Assembly: GCF_000013985.1 (NCBI RefSeq)
Contig: NC_008048.1
Location: 620,001-684,000, forward strand
Direction: 5' to 3'
DNA length: 64,000 bases
DNA from: Sphingopyxis alaskensis RB2256
Lineage (GTDB): Bacteria > Pseudomonadota > Alphaproteobacteria > Sphingomonadales > Sphingomonadaceae
Shown here: one piece after another, positions 28,911 through 37,910 of the stretch
Numbering within the stretch: position 1 is the first letter of the stretch
Layout: every line of letters begins with the position of its first letter
Notes under the pieces: generated by a model
Databases searched by the model: none
What the model saw: the letters and a program-made list of their open reading frames with translations, nothing else
Told to the model about the DNA's origin: nothing
Program-made: the position numbers and the translations under genes

Positions 28911-29779
28911 GCGGCGGCGGGCAGCATCAACTGGGTCGGCGCGTTGCGCGCGGCGACTTCCTTCGCCCAATGCAGGATTTCCATGGTGCCGTCATGATGT
29001 TCGACAAGCGCGGTGCAGCCTTCGACCCAGTCGCCATCGTTATAATATCCGGTGCCCTCGATCTCGCGCATCTCGGCGCTGTGGATATGGCCGCACACCA
29101 CTCCGTCGACCCCGCGCGCGCGCGCGGCATGGGCGACGACCTCCTCGTAGCGACCGATGAACTGGACGGCGTTCTTGACCTTGTGCTTGGCGACCATCGA
29201 CAGCGACCAATAGGGCAGGCCAAGCTTGTGGCGGACCCAGTTGACCACGATATTGCACTTCATCAGCGCGGTGTAGGCAGCGTCGCCGACGAAGGCGAGC
29301 CAGCGGTGCGCGAGCATCACCGCGTCAAACTCGTCGCCATGGACGATCAGCAGCTTGCGGCCGTCGGCGGTTTCGTGGATCGCCTCGCGGCGGATTTCGA
29401 CGCCGCCGAAATCGAAGCCGTCGAAGGGACGCACCATCTCGTCATGGTTGCCGGGGACATAGACGACGCGCGTGCCGCGCTTCGCACGCTTGAGCACGCG
29501 CCACACGACGTCATTATGCTCGGGCGGCCAGAAATGGCGCTTCTTCAAACGCCAGCCGTCGATGATGTCTCCCACCAGATACAGCGTCTCGCAATCGACA
29601 TGGTCGAAAAAGTCGATCAGCATCGCGGCGTTGCAGCCGCGCGTGCCAAGATGGATGTCGCTGACCCACACGGTGCGATAGCTCCGTCGCTCGCCGATCA
29701 CGCGCTCCGGGATATGCGGATCGGTCGTGAAGGGGTCGGCAAAGCGCGCGGGGATCGGCAGGGTCGAGATCGATGCCAT
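28907..29779 (-). CDS. UDP-2,3-diacylglucosamine diphosphatase-like metallophosphoesterase
   Basis: A 290-residue calcineurin-like phosphoesterase with a full set of metal motifs: SDIHLGTRGC, VGDIIDGW, GNHDE, HGDEFD and GHIHSA. It resembles LpxH/YbbF-type UDP-2,3-diacylglucosamine hydrolases of lipid A synthesis but is longer than classical LpxH and has its own subgroup features (RLKKRHFWPPEHNDVVWRVL). In alphaproteobacteria LpxI does the lipid A step, so this enzyme may act on another lipid-linked diphosphate. It is first in a two-gene operon with a GT4 glycosyltransferase. Confidence 0.85.
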   Translation of the reverse strand: MASISTLPIPARFADPFTTDPHIPERVIGERRSYRTVWVSDIHLGTRGCNAAMLIDFFDHVDCETLYLVGDIIDGWRLKKRHFWPPEHNDVVWRVLKRAKRGTRVVYVPGNHDEMVRPFDGFDFGGVEIRREAIHETADGRKLLIVHGDEFDAVMLAHRWLAFVGDAAYTALMKCNIVVNWVRHKLGLPYWSLSMVAKHKVKNAVQFIGRYEEVVAHAARARGVDGVVCGHIHSAEMREIEGTGYYNDGDWVEGCTALVEHHDGTMEILHWAKEVAARNAPTQLMLPAAA

Positions 29780-29953
29780 GTCACACTCCGTAAGCAGCCT
29801 TTGGCTGCCCCCGGCCTAGACAGGAGTTTTGTTACATGCGGGGAATCAAAGTCGCGACACTATGAAGAAAGTTCGGTGTCACTTTCGTGACGTTGCCGAT
29901 TTGACACATGCTGGATCAGATATACAGCACGCCGCTCTAGCTGTTTGGTCCAA

Positions 29954-31387
29954 TCAGGTTCTCCGGATGACCAGATTCCGGATTTCGCTCATGTCTTCCA
30001 TCGCAAAGCGCACGCCCTCGCGGCCCAGCCCGCTGTCTTTCACCCCGCCATAGGGCATGTTGTCGACGCGATAGGAGGACACATCGTTGACGACGATGCC
30101 GCCGACGTCGAGATGGTCCCACGCCGTCAGCACCTTGTGCAGGTCGCGCGTGAAGAGGCCGGCCTGGAGCCCGAACTTGCTGTCGTTGACTTCGGCGAGG
30201 GCGGCGTCCCAGTCGGTGAACTTCGACAGGATGACGACGGGACCGAAGGCTTCTTCGCGCACCACGTCGTTGTCGCCGGGCACATTCTCCAGCAAGGTCG
30301 CCTCCAGCATATTGCCGTCGCACCCGCCGCCCGCGAGCAAGGTGGCGCCCGCCGCGACCGCATCGTCGATCCAGCCCTTCAGCCGCTGCGCTTCCCTGGC
30401 CGAGATCATCGGGCCGATGAAGGTGTCGCGCTGCTTGGGATCGCCCGATTTCAGCGTCCTGACCCGCGCGGTGAGCATGTCGCGGAACCGGTCGTAGACG
30501 TCGGCGTGGATGATCGCGCGCTGCACATGGATGCAGCTTTGCCCTGACTGGTAATAGCCGCCGAAGATGATGCGTTCGAGCGCATGATCGAGGTCGGCGT
30601 CGCGGTCGACGACCACCGCGGCGTTGCCGCCGAGTTCGAGCACCACCTTTTTCTTGCCCGCCTTGGCCTTCAGGTCCCAGCCGACGCCGGGCGAGCCTGT
30701 GAAGCTGAGCAGTTTCAATCGCTCGTCGGTGGTGAACAGGTCGGCGCCGTCGCGGCTCGCGGGCAATATGCTGAACGCACCTTCGGGCAGGACGTCGCAT
30801 TCGGCGAGCACCTCGCCCATGATGATCGCGCCCAAGGGCGTCAGCGACGCGGGCTTCATCACAAAAGGGCAGCCCATCGCGATCGCGGGCGCGATCTTGT
30901 GCGCGGCGAGGTTCAGCGGGAAGTTGAACGGCGAGATAAAGCTGCACGGCCCGATCGGCACGCGCTTCCACATCCCCATATAGCCCCTGGCGCGCGGCGA
31001 AATGTCGAGCGGCTGCACCTCGCCATAATTGCGCGTCGCTTCTTCGGCGGCGATGCGGAAGGTGTCGATCAGGCGCGTGACCTCGCCCTCGGAATCGGCA
31101 ATGGGCTTGCCCGCCTCGACGCAGAGCGCATAGGCAAGCTCGTCGAACCGCTCCTGAAAACGCGCGACGCAATGGCTGAGCACGTCGCGCTTCTCATAGC
31201 CCGCCAGCCGCGCCATCGGCTCGGCGGCGCGCACCGCGCCCGCAATCGCTTCGTCGATCACGTCGGGGGTCGCGAGCGCGGTGCGGAAGGCGATCTCGCC
31301 AGTGTACTTGTCGGTCACGACAAGGTCGCTGTTCGGCTGCGCGGCCTTGTTGTTGAGGTAGAGTGGGTAGACGTCTTTCAACTTCAT
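29954..31387 (-). CDS. NAD(P)-dependent aldehyde dehydrogenase family protein
   Basis: A 477-residue aldehyde dehydrogenase: FNFPLNLAAHKIAPAIAMG and the coenzyme loop SFTGSPGVG, the general base Glu in LELGGNAA and the catalytic Cys in GQSCIHVQ are intact. Substrate cannot be assigned; close groups include lactaldehyde and glyceraldehyde-3-phosphate-type dehydrogenases. ATG at 31387 follows GGAG by 9 bases. It lies downstream of a ThDP-dependent acetolactate-synthase-like gene in the same direction, with a palindrome pair between, so they probably form a two-step pathway. Confidence 0.88.
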   Translation of the reverse strand: MKLKDVYPLYLNNKAAQPNSDLVVTDKYTGEIAFRTALATPDVIDEAIAGAVRAAEPMARLAGYEKRDVLSHCVARFQERFDELAYALCVEAGKPIADSEGEVTRLIDTFRIAAEEATRNYGEVQPLDISPRARGYMGMWKRVPIGPCSFISPFNFPLNLAAHKIAPAIAMGCPFVMKPASLTPLGAIIMGEVLAECDVLPEGAFSILPASRDGADLFTTDERLKLLSFTGSPGVGWDLKAKAGKKKVVLELGGNAAVVVDRDADLDHALERIIFGGYYQSGQSCIHVQRAIIHADVYDRFRDMLTARVRTLKSGDPKQRDTFIGPMISAREAQRLKGWIDDAVAAGATLLAGGGCDGNMLEATLLENVPGDNDVVREEAFGPVVILSKFTDWDAALAEVNDSKFGLQAGLFTRDLHKVLTAWDHLDVGGIVVNDVSSYRVDNMPYGGVKDSGLGREGVRFAMEDMSEIRNLVIRRT

Positions 31388-31393
31388 TTTACA

Positions 31394-31487
31394 AATCTCC
31401 GTACCCCGGCGAAAGCCGGGGTCCAGGGCTGGAACGCGCGACGGCCGCGCAAGGACGCTCTGCACCCCGGCTTCCGCCGGGGTGCAG
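31394..31487. repeat. Palindromic pair between ThDP enzyme and aldehyde dehydrogenase genes
   Basis: Hairpins ACCCCGGCGAAAGCCGGGGT near 31402-31422 and CACCCCGGCTTCCGCCGGGGTG near 31462-31484 bound a short spacer with CAAGGACGCTCTG. They fall just before the ribosome site of the aldehyde dehydrogenase. Confidence 0.7.
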
Positions 31488-31498
31488 GGTGAGAAAGG

Positions 31499-33145
31499 TC
31501 AAAGCTCCTTCGACAGCCGTTTGATATCGTTGTTCAATATCTGGTCATTCTCCGAATAATCGACCGGACAGTCGATCAGATGGACCCCCGGCGTGTCGAG
31601 GCAATGGGCGAGTAGTGCTTTGAGATGCGCGGCGCTTTCGACGCGATGGCCGCTCGCGCCATAGCTTTCGGCATAACGCACGAAATCAGGGTTGCCATAG
31701 GTCAGCCCCCAATCCTTGAACCCCATATTCGCCTGTTTCCAGCGGATCATGCCATAGCTGTTGTCGTTGAGGATGAGCACGGTGAGATTGAGGCCGAGGC
31801 GCACCGCGGTCTCCATCTCCTGGCTGTTCATCATGAAGCCGCCGTCGCCGCAGATCGCCATGACCTTGCGGTCGGGATAGAGCATTGCCGACATCATCGC
31901 GCTCGGCAGCCCCGCGCCCATCGTCGCGAGCGCATTGTCGAGCAGCACCGTGTTCGGCTTGCACGCGGTATAGCCGCGCGCGAACCAGATTTTATAGACG
32001 CCATTGTCGAGACAGATGATCCCGTCGTCGGGCATCGCGTCGCGGATCTGCTGCACAAGATAGGGCGGAAAGATGGGAAAACGCTCGTCCTTGGCGAGCG
32101 GCGCCGTGTGCGCGACCTCGGCCTTGCGATAGGCGAGCAGATGGTCGAACTTCCAGCCGCCGCTCACGACGATGTCCTCCTTCATCTGCCACACCGCATT
32201 GGCGATGTCGCCGATCACCTCGATGTCGGGAAAATAGACGGGATCGACTTCGGCGGTCTTGGTCGACACATGGATGACCGTCGGGCCGTCGCGCTGCATG
32301 AAGAAAGGCGGCTTTTCGATCACGTCGTGGCCCAGATTGACGATGCAGTCCGATGCCTCGACCGCGCGGTGGACGAAATCGCCCGCGCTCAGCGCCGCGC
32401 AGCCGAGGAAGCTGGGGTGTCGCTCGTCGATCACGCCTTTGCCGAGCTGCGTCGTGAGGAAAGGAATGCCGGTCTTTTCGATGAATTGCCGCAGCATCCG
32501 GCTCGTCATCGTGCGGTTCGCGCCGGCACCGATCACCAGCACGGGCGATTTCGCCTTTTCGAGCGCCTTCACCGCTTCGCGGATCGATTTGCTGTCGGCG
32601 TTCGGTCGCCGCGAATGGCTGCGTTTCAACGGGGTCGAATCGGTATGTTCGTCGGCGATGTCCTCGGGCAGCTCGATATGCACGGCGCCGGGCTTTTCCT
32701 CTTCGGCAAGGCGAAAGGCCTCGCGCACGCGGCTCGGGATATTGTCCGACGACGCCATCTGGTGCGTATATTTGGTGATCGGCCCCATCATCGCGACGAC
32801 GTCGAGGATCTGAAAGCGCCCCTGTTTCGACTTCTTGATCGGCTTTTGCCCCGTGATCATCATCATCGGCATCCCGCCCAGCTGCGCATAGGCGGCGGCG
32901 GTGACGAAGTTGGTCGCGCCGGGGCCGAGCGTCGCAAGGCAGACGCCGGTCTTGCCCGTATGGCGGCCATAGGTCGCGGCCATGAAACCCGCGCCCTGTT
33001 CGTGCCGGGTGAGGATCAGCCTGATCTTCTTCGATCGCGACAGGCTGTCGAGGAAATCGAGATTTTCCTCGCCCGGCACGCCGAAAATATATTCGACGCC
33101 TTCTTCCTCCAGACATTCGATGAACAGATCGGATGCTTTTTTCAT
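31499..33145 (-). CDS. Acetolactate-synthase-like ThDP-dependent enzyme
   Basis: A 548-residue enzyme with the three-domain fold of pyruvate-oxidase/acetolactate-synthase large subunits: the catalytic Glu in TRHEQGAGFMA, the central nucleotide-binding domain, and the ThDP motif starting GDGGFMMNSQEMETAV and ending in LNDNSYGM. No small regulatory subunit gene is nearby, so it is probably not the biosynthetic IlvB. Catabolic acetolactate synthase or a related decarboxylase/carboligase are possible. ATG at 33145 is the first Met before the domain and is preceded by a G-rich stretch. It precedes the aldehyde dehydrogenase gene. Confidence 0.8.
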   Translation of the reverse strand: MKKASDLFIECLEEEGVEYIFGVPGEENLDFLDSLSRSKKIRLILTRHEQGAGFMAATYGRHTGKTGVCLATLGPGATNFVTAAAYAQLGGMPMMMITGQKPIKKSKQGRFQILDVVAMMGPITKYTHQMASSDNIPSRVREAFRLAEEEKPGAVHIELPEDIADEHTDSTPLKRSHSRRPNADSKSIREAVKALEKAKSPVLVIGAGANRTMTSRMLRQFIEKTGIPFLTTQLGKGVIDERHPSFLGCAALSAGDFVHRAVEASDCIVNLGHDVIEKPPFFMQRDGPTVIHVSTKTAEVDPVYFPDIEVIGDIANAVWQMKEDIVVSGGWKFDHLLAYRKAEVAHTAPLAKDERFPIFPPYLVQQIRDAMPDDGIICLDNGVYKIWFARGYTACKPNTVLLDNALATMGAGLPSAMMSAMLYPDRKVMAICGDGGFMMNSQEMETAVRLGLNLTVLILNDNSYGMIRWKQANMGFKDWGLTYGNPDFVRYAESYGASGHRVESAAHLKALLAHCLDTPGVHLIDCPVDYSENDQILNNDIKRLSKEL

Positions 33146-33680
33146 GCGTGTCGCCCCCTTAAGCCGCGCACCATCATGGTGCGGCCCCAGATCATGCCGG
33201 CGACCCCTCGGCATCATATCGTTGCAGCGGCGCCCGTCATAAGCCCGCGAGTCCCTGCTGCTTCACGCAGGATTTGTAACGAGGGGGGAGGGGGTTGTCA
33301 CGCCGGGTGTCTTCGGTCGCATTGGATAAGATTCGCGCAGAGGCCGCAGAGATCGCAGAGGGAAAAGGGATTTTCGAAAAGCGCGGAAAACTGTGCAACT
33401 TCACTCGGAATTTGTGTTGCAGGCGTTTTCCGTCGGAGTGCGCGGCTGCGCTTAAAGCGACAAAGGATACGCATGGGCGCACCGAAAATGTCTCCTTTGT
33501 GGCTTTAAGCGAAATCGCGTGCGGTGCCGTCGCCGCGGGTGTCTGGTTGTGGAGACGGGGCGTTGCATGGTGCATGGGCGGAAGCTAACGCGGGGCGATT
33601 GTGTAGGACAGGATATTTTCCGCGGTGGGGGCGAGTTTGGGGGTTGAGCAAGCTGTCACCGTAATTCCATTACAGATACT
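33146..33680. other. 535-bp intergenic region with repeat remnants
   Basis: The gap between the ThDP enzyme and the small hypothetical genes has no convincing gene. It contains GCAGAGGCCGCAGAGATCGC, a degenerate GCAGAG-type tandem (near 33340-33365), a long inverted repeat (33449-33511) and then lower-GC sequence. A 97-codon open frame at 33295-33588 follows the repeat sequences and has no ribosome site. Confidence 0.6.
33449..33511. repeat. Inverted repeat with 19-bp arms
   Basis: CGCTTAAAGCGACAAAGGA (33449-33467) and TCCTTTGTGGCTTTAAGCG (33493-33511) pair at 18 of 19 positions around a 25-base loop. There is no T-run. It could be a cruciform-forming repeat or a relic of a small mobile element. 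Confidence 0.75.
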
Positions 33681-34184
33681 CTAACGAGAAGGGCTAGGGG
33701 GAGGCGGCGCTACCGGAGGCGGATCATAAACCGACTTGCAGACTTCGTCGAATACGCTGCCCAAAACAGAGCCGGGAGGCGTGAATGTCTCCTCGGCGTG
33801 GGGGGAGTCTTGCTTAATCAGGACGTTGCCATCCCCGTCATAAGCAACGAGGCTTAGGCGGGCTGTTGCGGTGCTGTCGCAATCTACCCTGTAAAGCGTC
33901 ATTATTGAACGGGCTCTTTCGGATTTATTCTTGGAATGGTCCTGATCGATCCAAAATGTCCGGTCTGATCGTACGCCTTTCACGCTATCCGCGTTCACGC
34001 GCCAAACAGCGCCACTATCCAGTTCGGTTACGTAAACGAGGCCTGAAGGCCTGATCGAAACAGGAGCGAAGATGGGGGGCGGTGGCGACGGCGGCTCTTC
34101 CTCTTTCCACCACTTATCATAGGCGAGCCATGCGAGAACTGCCGCGCCAGCTAGCGGCCAGAACCAATCACCATCGCTTGCCAT
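33681..34184 (-). CDS. Hypothetical membrane-anchored protein, surface-adhesin-E-like domain
   Basis: A 167-residue protein with an N-terminal membrane helix (WFWPLAGAAVLAWLAY), a Pro-rich spacer (PPSPPPP) and a domain resembling the surface-adhesin protein E family: VWRVNADSVKGV, a Trp-Ile-Asp segment, LYRVDCDS and the terminal PGSVLGSVFDEVCK. It ends in another Pro-rich tail. ATG at 34184 follows GGAGGGGGT. It is 8 bases after a small membrane gene with the same ribosome site. Base composition is lower in GC than the flanking genes. Confidence 0.7.
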   Translation of the reverse strand: MASDGDWFWPLAGAAVLAWLAYDKWWKEEEPPSPPPPIFAPVSIRPSGLVYVTELDSGAVWRVNADSVKGVRSDRTFWIDQDHSKNKSERARSIMTLYRVDCDSTATARLSLVAYDGDGNVLIKQDSPHAEETFTPPGSVLGSVFDEVCKSVYDPPPVAPPPPSPSR

Positions 34185-34192
34185 ACCCCCTC

Positions 34193-34468
34193 CTAGCGAA
34201 AAATCTCAGCCTCGTCGCCCGTACCCGGTTCGTCCGTCCAATGCTTAGAATAATGGATATACCGTTCGACCCCGACCACGGCGGCGCCAATAGAAAATCC
34301 GATCAGCCCCCCGTAGAAACCACTGGGCAAGAAGAAGCCCCATATGGCAGCACAAACTAGCCATGCGGACCCGGCAGTAAAAATCGCGCGTCGATGCGGC
34401 GGCATCCGCCGGAAAGCAAATAGACTGATTGTCCATGCGACTGCTAGAACGACAATGAGTCCTCCCAT
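34193..34468 (-). CDS. Small membrane protein, unknown function
   Basis: A 91-residue protein with three probable membrane helices (GGLIVVLAVAWTISLFAF, TAGSAWLVCAAIWGFF, GLIGFSIGAAVVGVERYI) and a polar C terminus. ATG at 34468 is favoured because AAGGAGG lies 5 bases upstream; an ATG eight codons upstream lacks one. It is first in a two-gene unit with the adhesin-E-like gene. I do not recognise the family. Lower GC suggests the pair was acquired together. Confidence 0.65.
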   Translation of the reverse strand: MGGLIVVLAVAWTISLFAFRRMPPHRRAIFTAGSAWLVCAAIWGFFLPSGFYGGLIGFSIGAAVVGVERYIHYSKHWTDEPGTGDEAEIFR

Positions 34469-34581
34469 AACCCCCTCCTTCGGTTCCCCCATTACCCATT
34501 ACGGTGACAGTTTACATAATTCCCAACCATAGGGAAGGTAAACGCTGACGAAATTACGATAATCCTGCCATCAAGCAATGC

Positions 34582-36405
34582 TCAATCCACGTCGAACAAC
34601 CCCGCCAGCTGTTCGACCATCGTGCCGCCCAATTGCTCGGCATCCATGATCGTTACCGCGCGGCTGTAGTAGCGCGTCACGTCGTGGCCGATGCCGATCG
34701 CGCAGAGTTCGACGGGCGAGCGGTTTTCGATCCAGTCGATGACCTGGCGCAGGTGCTGGTCCAGATAGGCGCCGTGGTTGACCGACAAGGTGCTGTCGTC
34801 GACCGGCGCGCCGTCCGAAATCACCATCAGGATGCGGCGTTCCTCGGGGCGGGCGATGATGCGGCTGTGCGCCCACATCAGCGCCTCGCCGTCGATATTT
34901 TCCTTGAGCAGCCCCTCGCGCATCATCAGCCCCAGCGACTTGCGCGCGCGGCGATAGGGTTCGTCGGCGGGCTTGTAGATGATGTGGCGGAGGTCGTTGA
35001 GGCGGCCGGGGTGCGCGGGGCGACCCGCGGCGAGCCAGTCCTCGCGGCTCTGCCCGCCCTTCCATGTGCGCGTGGTGAAGCCCAATATCTCGGTCTTGAC
35101 GCCGCAGCGTTCGAGCGTGCGCGCGAGGATGTCGGCGCTGATCGCGGCGATGCTGATCGGGCGTCCGCGCATCGACCCGCTATTGTCGATGAGCAGCGAG
35201 ACGACGGTGTCGCGGAAGTCGGTGTCACGCTCGATCTTGTAGCTCAAGGACTGGCCGGGCGAGACGATGACGCGCGCGAGCCGCGCGGCGTCGAGCTGGC
35301 CCTCCTCCTGATCGAAATCCCACGCGCGGTTCTGCTGCGCCATCAGGCGGCGCTGGAGCCGGTTGGCGAGCTTGGTCACCGCGCCCTGCAGATGCGTCAT
35401 CTGCTGGTCGAGATAGGCGCGCAGGCGGGCGAGTTCGTCGGCGTCGCACAGCTCGGTCGCGGCGATGATCTCGTCATGCTTTTCGGTGAAGCGGAGGTAA
35501 TTGAAATCGGGAATGTCGCCCGGCAGGCGGTTGGGGCGGACGGGCAGCATCCCCTCGTCGCCTTCGCCGCCCATTTCGGGTTCGCCGTCGGCCTCCATCT
35601 CCTGCGCGTCGGGGTCGCTGTCGCCGTCGTCGGCCTGATCGCCCGCCATTTCGGCGCGCGCGTCGACCTGGCTTTCGCCGGCACCGCCGTCTTCGCTTTC
35701 CTGCTCTTCCTGACTTTCTTCGGCTTCGGTCTGATCCTCTTCGCCGCCGTCCTCGGCGCCTTGTTCCAGCGGCTCGTCGCTCTGGATGAGGTCGAGGTGG
35801 CGGAGCGCGATTTTCGCGGTTTCGGCGAACGCGGCCTGATCGTCGAGCAGCATCGACAGCGCGGTCAAATCGCCGCCCGCCTCCTTGCTGATCCATTCGC
35901 GCACCAGCGACAGGCCGGTCTCGGTCCCCTGCGGCGCGCGTTCGCCGGTCAGCGCTTCGCGCAGCATCAGTTCGAGCGCGCTCGACATCGGCACGTCGCC
36001 CCGGTCCTGCGCGCGGCTGATCGGGTCCGAGCGCATCCGCATCGCGAGGCTGGCGGCCAGATTGCCGCGCATCCCCGCCATATGCCGCGCGCCCAGCGCC
36101 TCGATCCGCGCGCGCTCCATCGCGTCGAAGGCGGCGGCGGCAACGGGATCGGCGGGGCGCGCTGCGGCGTGCAGTTTCTCGCTGTGATGCTTCATCCGCA
36201 AAGCATAGGAGTCCGCGAAACCACGCGCTTCGGCGACCTGATCGGCGGGCAGGGTGCGCGACGGGGTCGGCACCTTGATCGCCTTGCCCACCTGCGCGGG
36301 CGCGTCGGCGGTAAAGCCCACCTCGACCTCGGCGTCGCGCGTCACCGCGCGCGCGACGCTCGACAGCGCGGCCTTGAAATCGTCGAGGGGGGATTGGGCG
36401 GACAT
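34582..36405 (-). CDS. cobT: CobT-type VWA protein (cobaltochelatase subunit family)
   Basis: A 607-residue protein with the CobT layout: helical N-terminal region, a very acidic Glu/Asp/Gln-rich middle (about residues 210-290), and a C-terminal von Willebrand A domain with the MIDAS motif DNSGSM. With CobS (AAA+) it forms the chaperone part of the aerobic cobaltochelatase CobNST. No cobN or other cobalamin genes are present in the window, and this gene lies with cobS, J-domain and BolA genes, so a different client is possible. A DUF900 lipoprotein gene separates it from cobS. Confidence 0.9.
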   Translation of the reverse strand: MSAQSPLDDFKAALSSVARAVTRDAEVEVGFTADAPAQVGKAIKVPTPSRTLPADQVAEARGFADSYALRMKHHSEKLHAAARPADPVAAAAFDAMERARIEALGARHMAGMRGNLAASLAMRMRSDPISRAQDRGDVPMSSALELMLREALTGERAPQGTETGLSLVREWISKEAGGDLTALSMLLDDQAAFAETAKIALRHLDLIQSDEPLEQGAEDGGEEDQTEAEESQEEQESEDGGAGESQVDARAEMAGDQADDGDSDPDAQEMEADGEPEMGGEGDEGMLPVRPNRLPGDIPDFNYLRFTEKHDEIIAATELCDADELARLRAYLDQQMTHLQGAVTKLANRLQRRLMAQQNRAWDFDQEEGQLDAARLARVIVSPGQSLSYKIERDTDFRDTVVSLLIDNSGSMRGRPISIAAISADILARTLERCGVKTEILGFTTRTWKGGQSREDWLAAGRPAHPGRLNDLRHIIYKPADEPYRRARKSLGLMMREGLLKENIDGEALMWAHSRIIARPEERRILMVISDGAPVDDSTLSVNHGAYLDQHLRQVIDWIENRSPVELCAIGIGHDVTRYYSRAVTIMDAEQLGGTMVEQLAGLFDVD

Positions 36406-36710
36406 TTCGAGTCGGCTCTAACCAGCTTTGATGCCGGAAGGAAGAGGATGAGATCGGATCGCGTCACCCCGGACCTGAGCCGGGGTCCACGGCGTCGATG
36501 GCGGTATGGGCCTCGTATCAAGGTGGCGATTGTTTCCCTACCATCGGTCGATGCCACGTCGCCATTGCGGGGAGCGTAGCGACGAAGCAATCTCCAGCCA
36601 TCGTCCGGATGCCACGAACGCTGGTGATTGCTTCGCTTCGCTCGCAGTGACGCCGGCGGATGGGAGCGGAATGCTCGCCGATTTTGCGGTGATGTGCGGC
36701 TTTTGACGGC
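36406..36710. other. 305-bp intergenic region made of two repeats
   Basis: No gene is seen. A CCCCGGACCTGAGCCGGGG hairpin (36467-36485) and the CGTCATTGCGAGC-type palindrome (36560-36653) occupy most of the gap between the DUF900 lipoprotein gene and cobT. Confidence 0.7.
36560..36653. repeat. Palindromic repeat related to the one at 10731-10827
   Basis: The left arm GGAGCGTAGCGACGAAGCAA plus TCTCCAG and the right arm CTGGTGATTGCTTCGCTTCG followed by CTCGCAGTGACG are imperfect inverted copies with about 25 bases between. AAGCAATCTCCAG is shared exactly with the copy at 10731-10827. Confidence 0.75.
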
Positions 36711-37910
36711 TCAGCGGTCGTCGCCCGCTTCGGCGGTGCGGCGACATATTGCGTCGTGCTCCGCCTTGGTCAGTGCCGGGTCGGGTTCCAGCCGGAACAC
36801 ATGCGTCCACGGGGTCGCGACGCGCTCGGGCCGGGTGCGCTTGCCCGCCACGACGTCGATGAAGTCGCGGCAGGCGGGCGCGCTCAGCAGGATATTGCTG
36901 TGCCCCGTCGATCCGCGCGACACGTCGGTCGTGTCGATCACCGTCAGCCCGGCGCGCGGCGCGGGATAGCAGCGTTCGGGAAGCCCCCTGGCCTTCAGTT
37001 CCGCCGCCTCGAACGGATTGAAGCAATAGGGCGAGCCCAATCGCGGATAGCCGTGGATCGCGCGCGACGCCGCGAGCGCCCTGTCCGCGCGCGACGCATA
37101 GATGGTGATGCGCCGGTCGTTTGCGACGCGCCGCGCCGACAGCACTTCCTCTTCGATGTCACGCTCGAACGTCTCGCGGTCGAAGTCGGGTGAGGCGAGG
37201 ATGATGTTCGAGATATTGCTGCTGTCGGCGTTGCTCGACGCGCGATCGACATAGGCGACCGCGGGGATCACCAGCCGTGCGCCCAGCGAGTGCGAGACGA
37301 TGACGATCTCCCTGACCCAGCCCTGTTCGGCGAGGGTTTTCAGGAAATCGCGGAAGTTGCGGACGTCGTGATACATGTTCGTTTCGTCGACGACATAACT
37401 GAAGAGCTTGCCCTGCGACGGCCAGCTATATTCGATGATCGGCCCGTCGAACCCTGTCATCCGCGCGATCTGCGCCGCATCCTTCGACGTCGTTGCGAAA
37501 CTCTCGCGATAGCCGTGGACATAGAGCAGCACGCGGCCCTGCTTGCGGTCGGTTTCGGCCTGCAGCGCGCGCCACCAGTCGGGCGCCGCCTGAAAGGCGA
37601 GCGGCGGCAGGAAGCGTTTTTTCTTTGCCACCACAACATCGCGCGGCGCGTCGAAGCGGCCGTACCGTACATGGTCGCCGCGGTGGTGCAGCAGTTCGAT
37701 CTCGCTCGCGCGGCAGTCGGGCAGGCGGCTCGTCACAAAGAAGTGGGGCAGCGCCGCGCCATCGACGACCGCGCCCGGCTGCGCATCGCAGCGCTGGTCG
37801 GCGACATATTCGGCGTGGCGGATCTTGCCATAGTCGACCGCCGCAATGCTGCACCCCGACAGCGCGAGCGCGGCGCCGCACGCCGCCGCCAGCTGGCGGG
37901 CACGCATCAT
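36711..37910 (-). CDS. DUF900 alpha/beta-hydrolase lipoprotein
   Basis: A 399-residue predicted lipoprotein (signal peptide with lipobox LSGC, Cys20) with a DUF900-type alpha/beta-hydrolase domain: [12 protein letters not shown] for the oxyanion region, EYSWPSQGK, and the nucleophile Ser in SHSLGAR. A late [16 protein letters not shown] carries a likely catalytic His. Substrate unknown. Its ATG overlaps the cobS stop (ATGA) and it lies between cobS and cobT, which suggests co-expression with that AAA+/VWA pair although its product is exported. Confidence 0.85.
   Translation of the reverse strand: MMRARQLAAACGAALALSGCSIAAVDYGKIRHAEYVADQRCDAQPGAVVDGAALPHFFVTSRLPDCRASEIELLHHRGDHVRYGRFDAPRDVVVAKKKRFLPPLAFQAAPDWWRALQAETDRKQGRVLLYVHGYRESFATTSKDAAQIARMTGFDGPIIEYSWPSQGKLFSYVVDETNMYHDVRNFRDFLKTLAEQGWVREIVIVSHSLGARLVIPAVAYVDRASSNADSSNISNIILASPDFDRETFERDIEEEVLSARRVANDRRITIYASRADRALAASRAIHGYPRLGSPYCFNPFEAAELKARGLPERCYPAPRAGLTVIDTTDVSRGSTGHSNILLSAPACRDFIDVVAGKRTRPERVATPWTHVFRLEPDPALTKAEHDAICRRTAEAGDDR

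Noticed and set aside
33295..33588. 97-codon frame in the intergenic region after the ThDP enzyme gene
   Set aside because: It runs through a GCAGAG tandem and an inverted repeat, lacks a ribosome site and resembles no protein.
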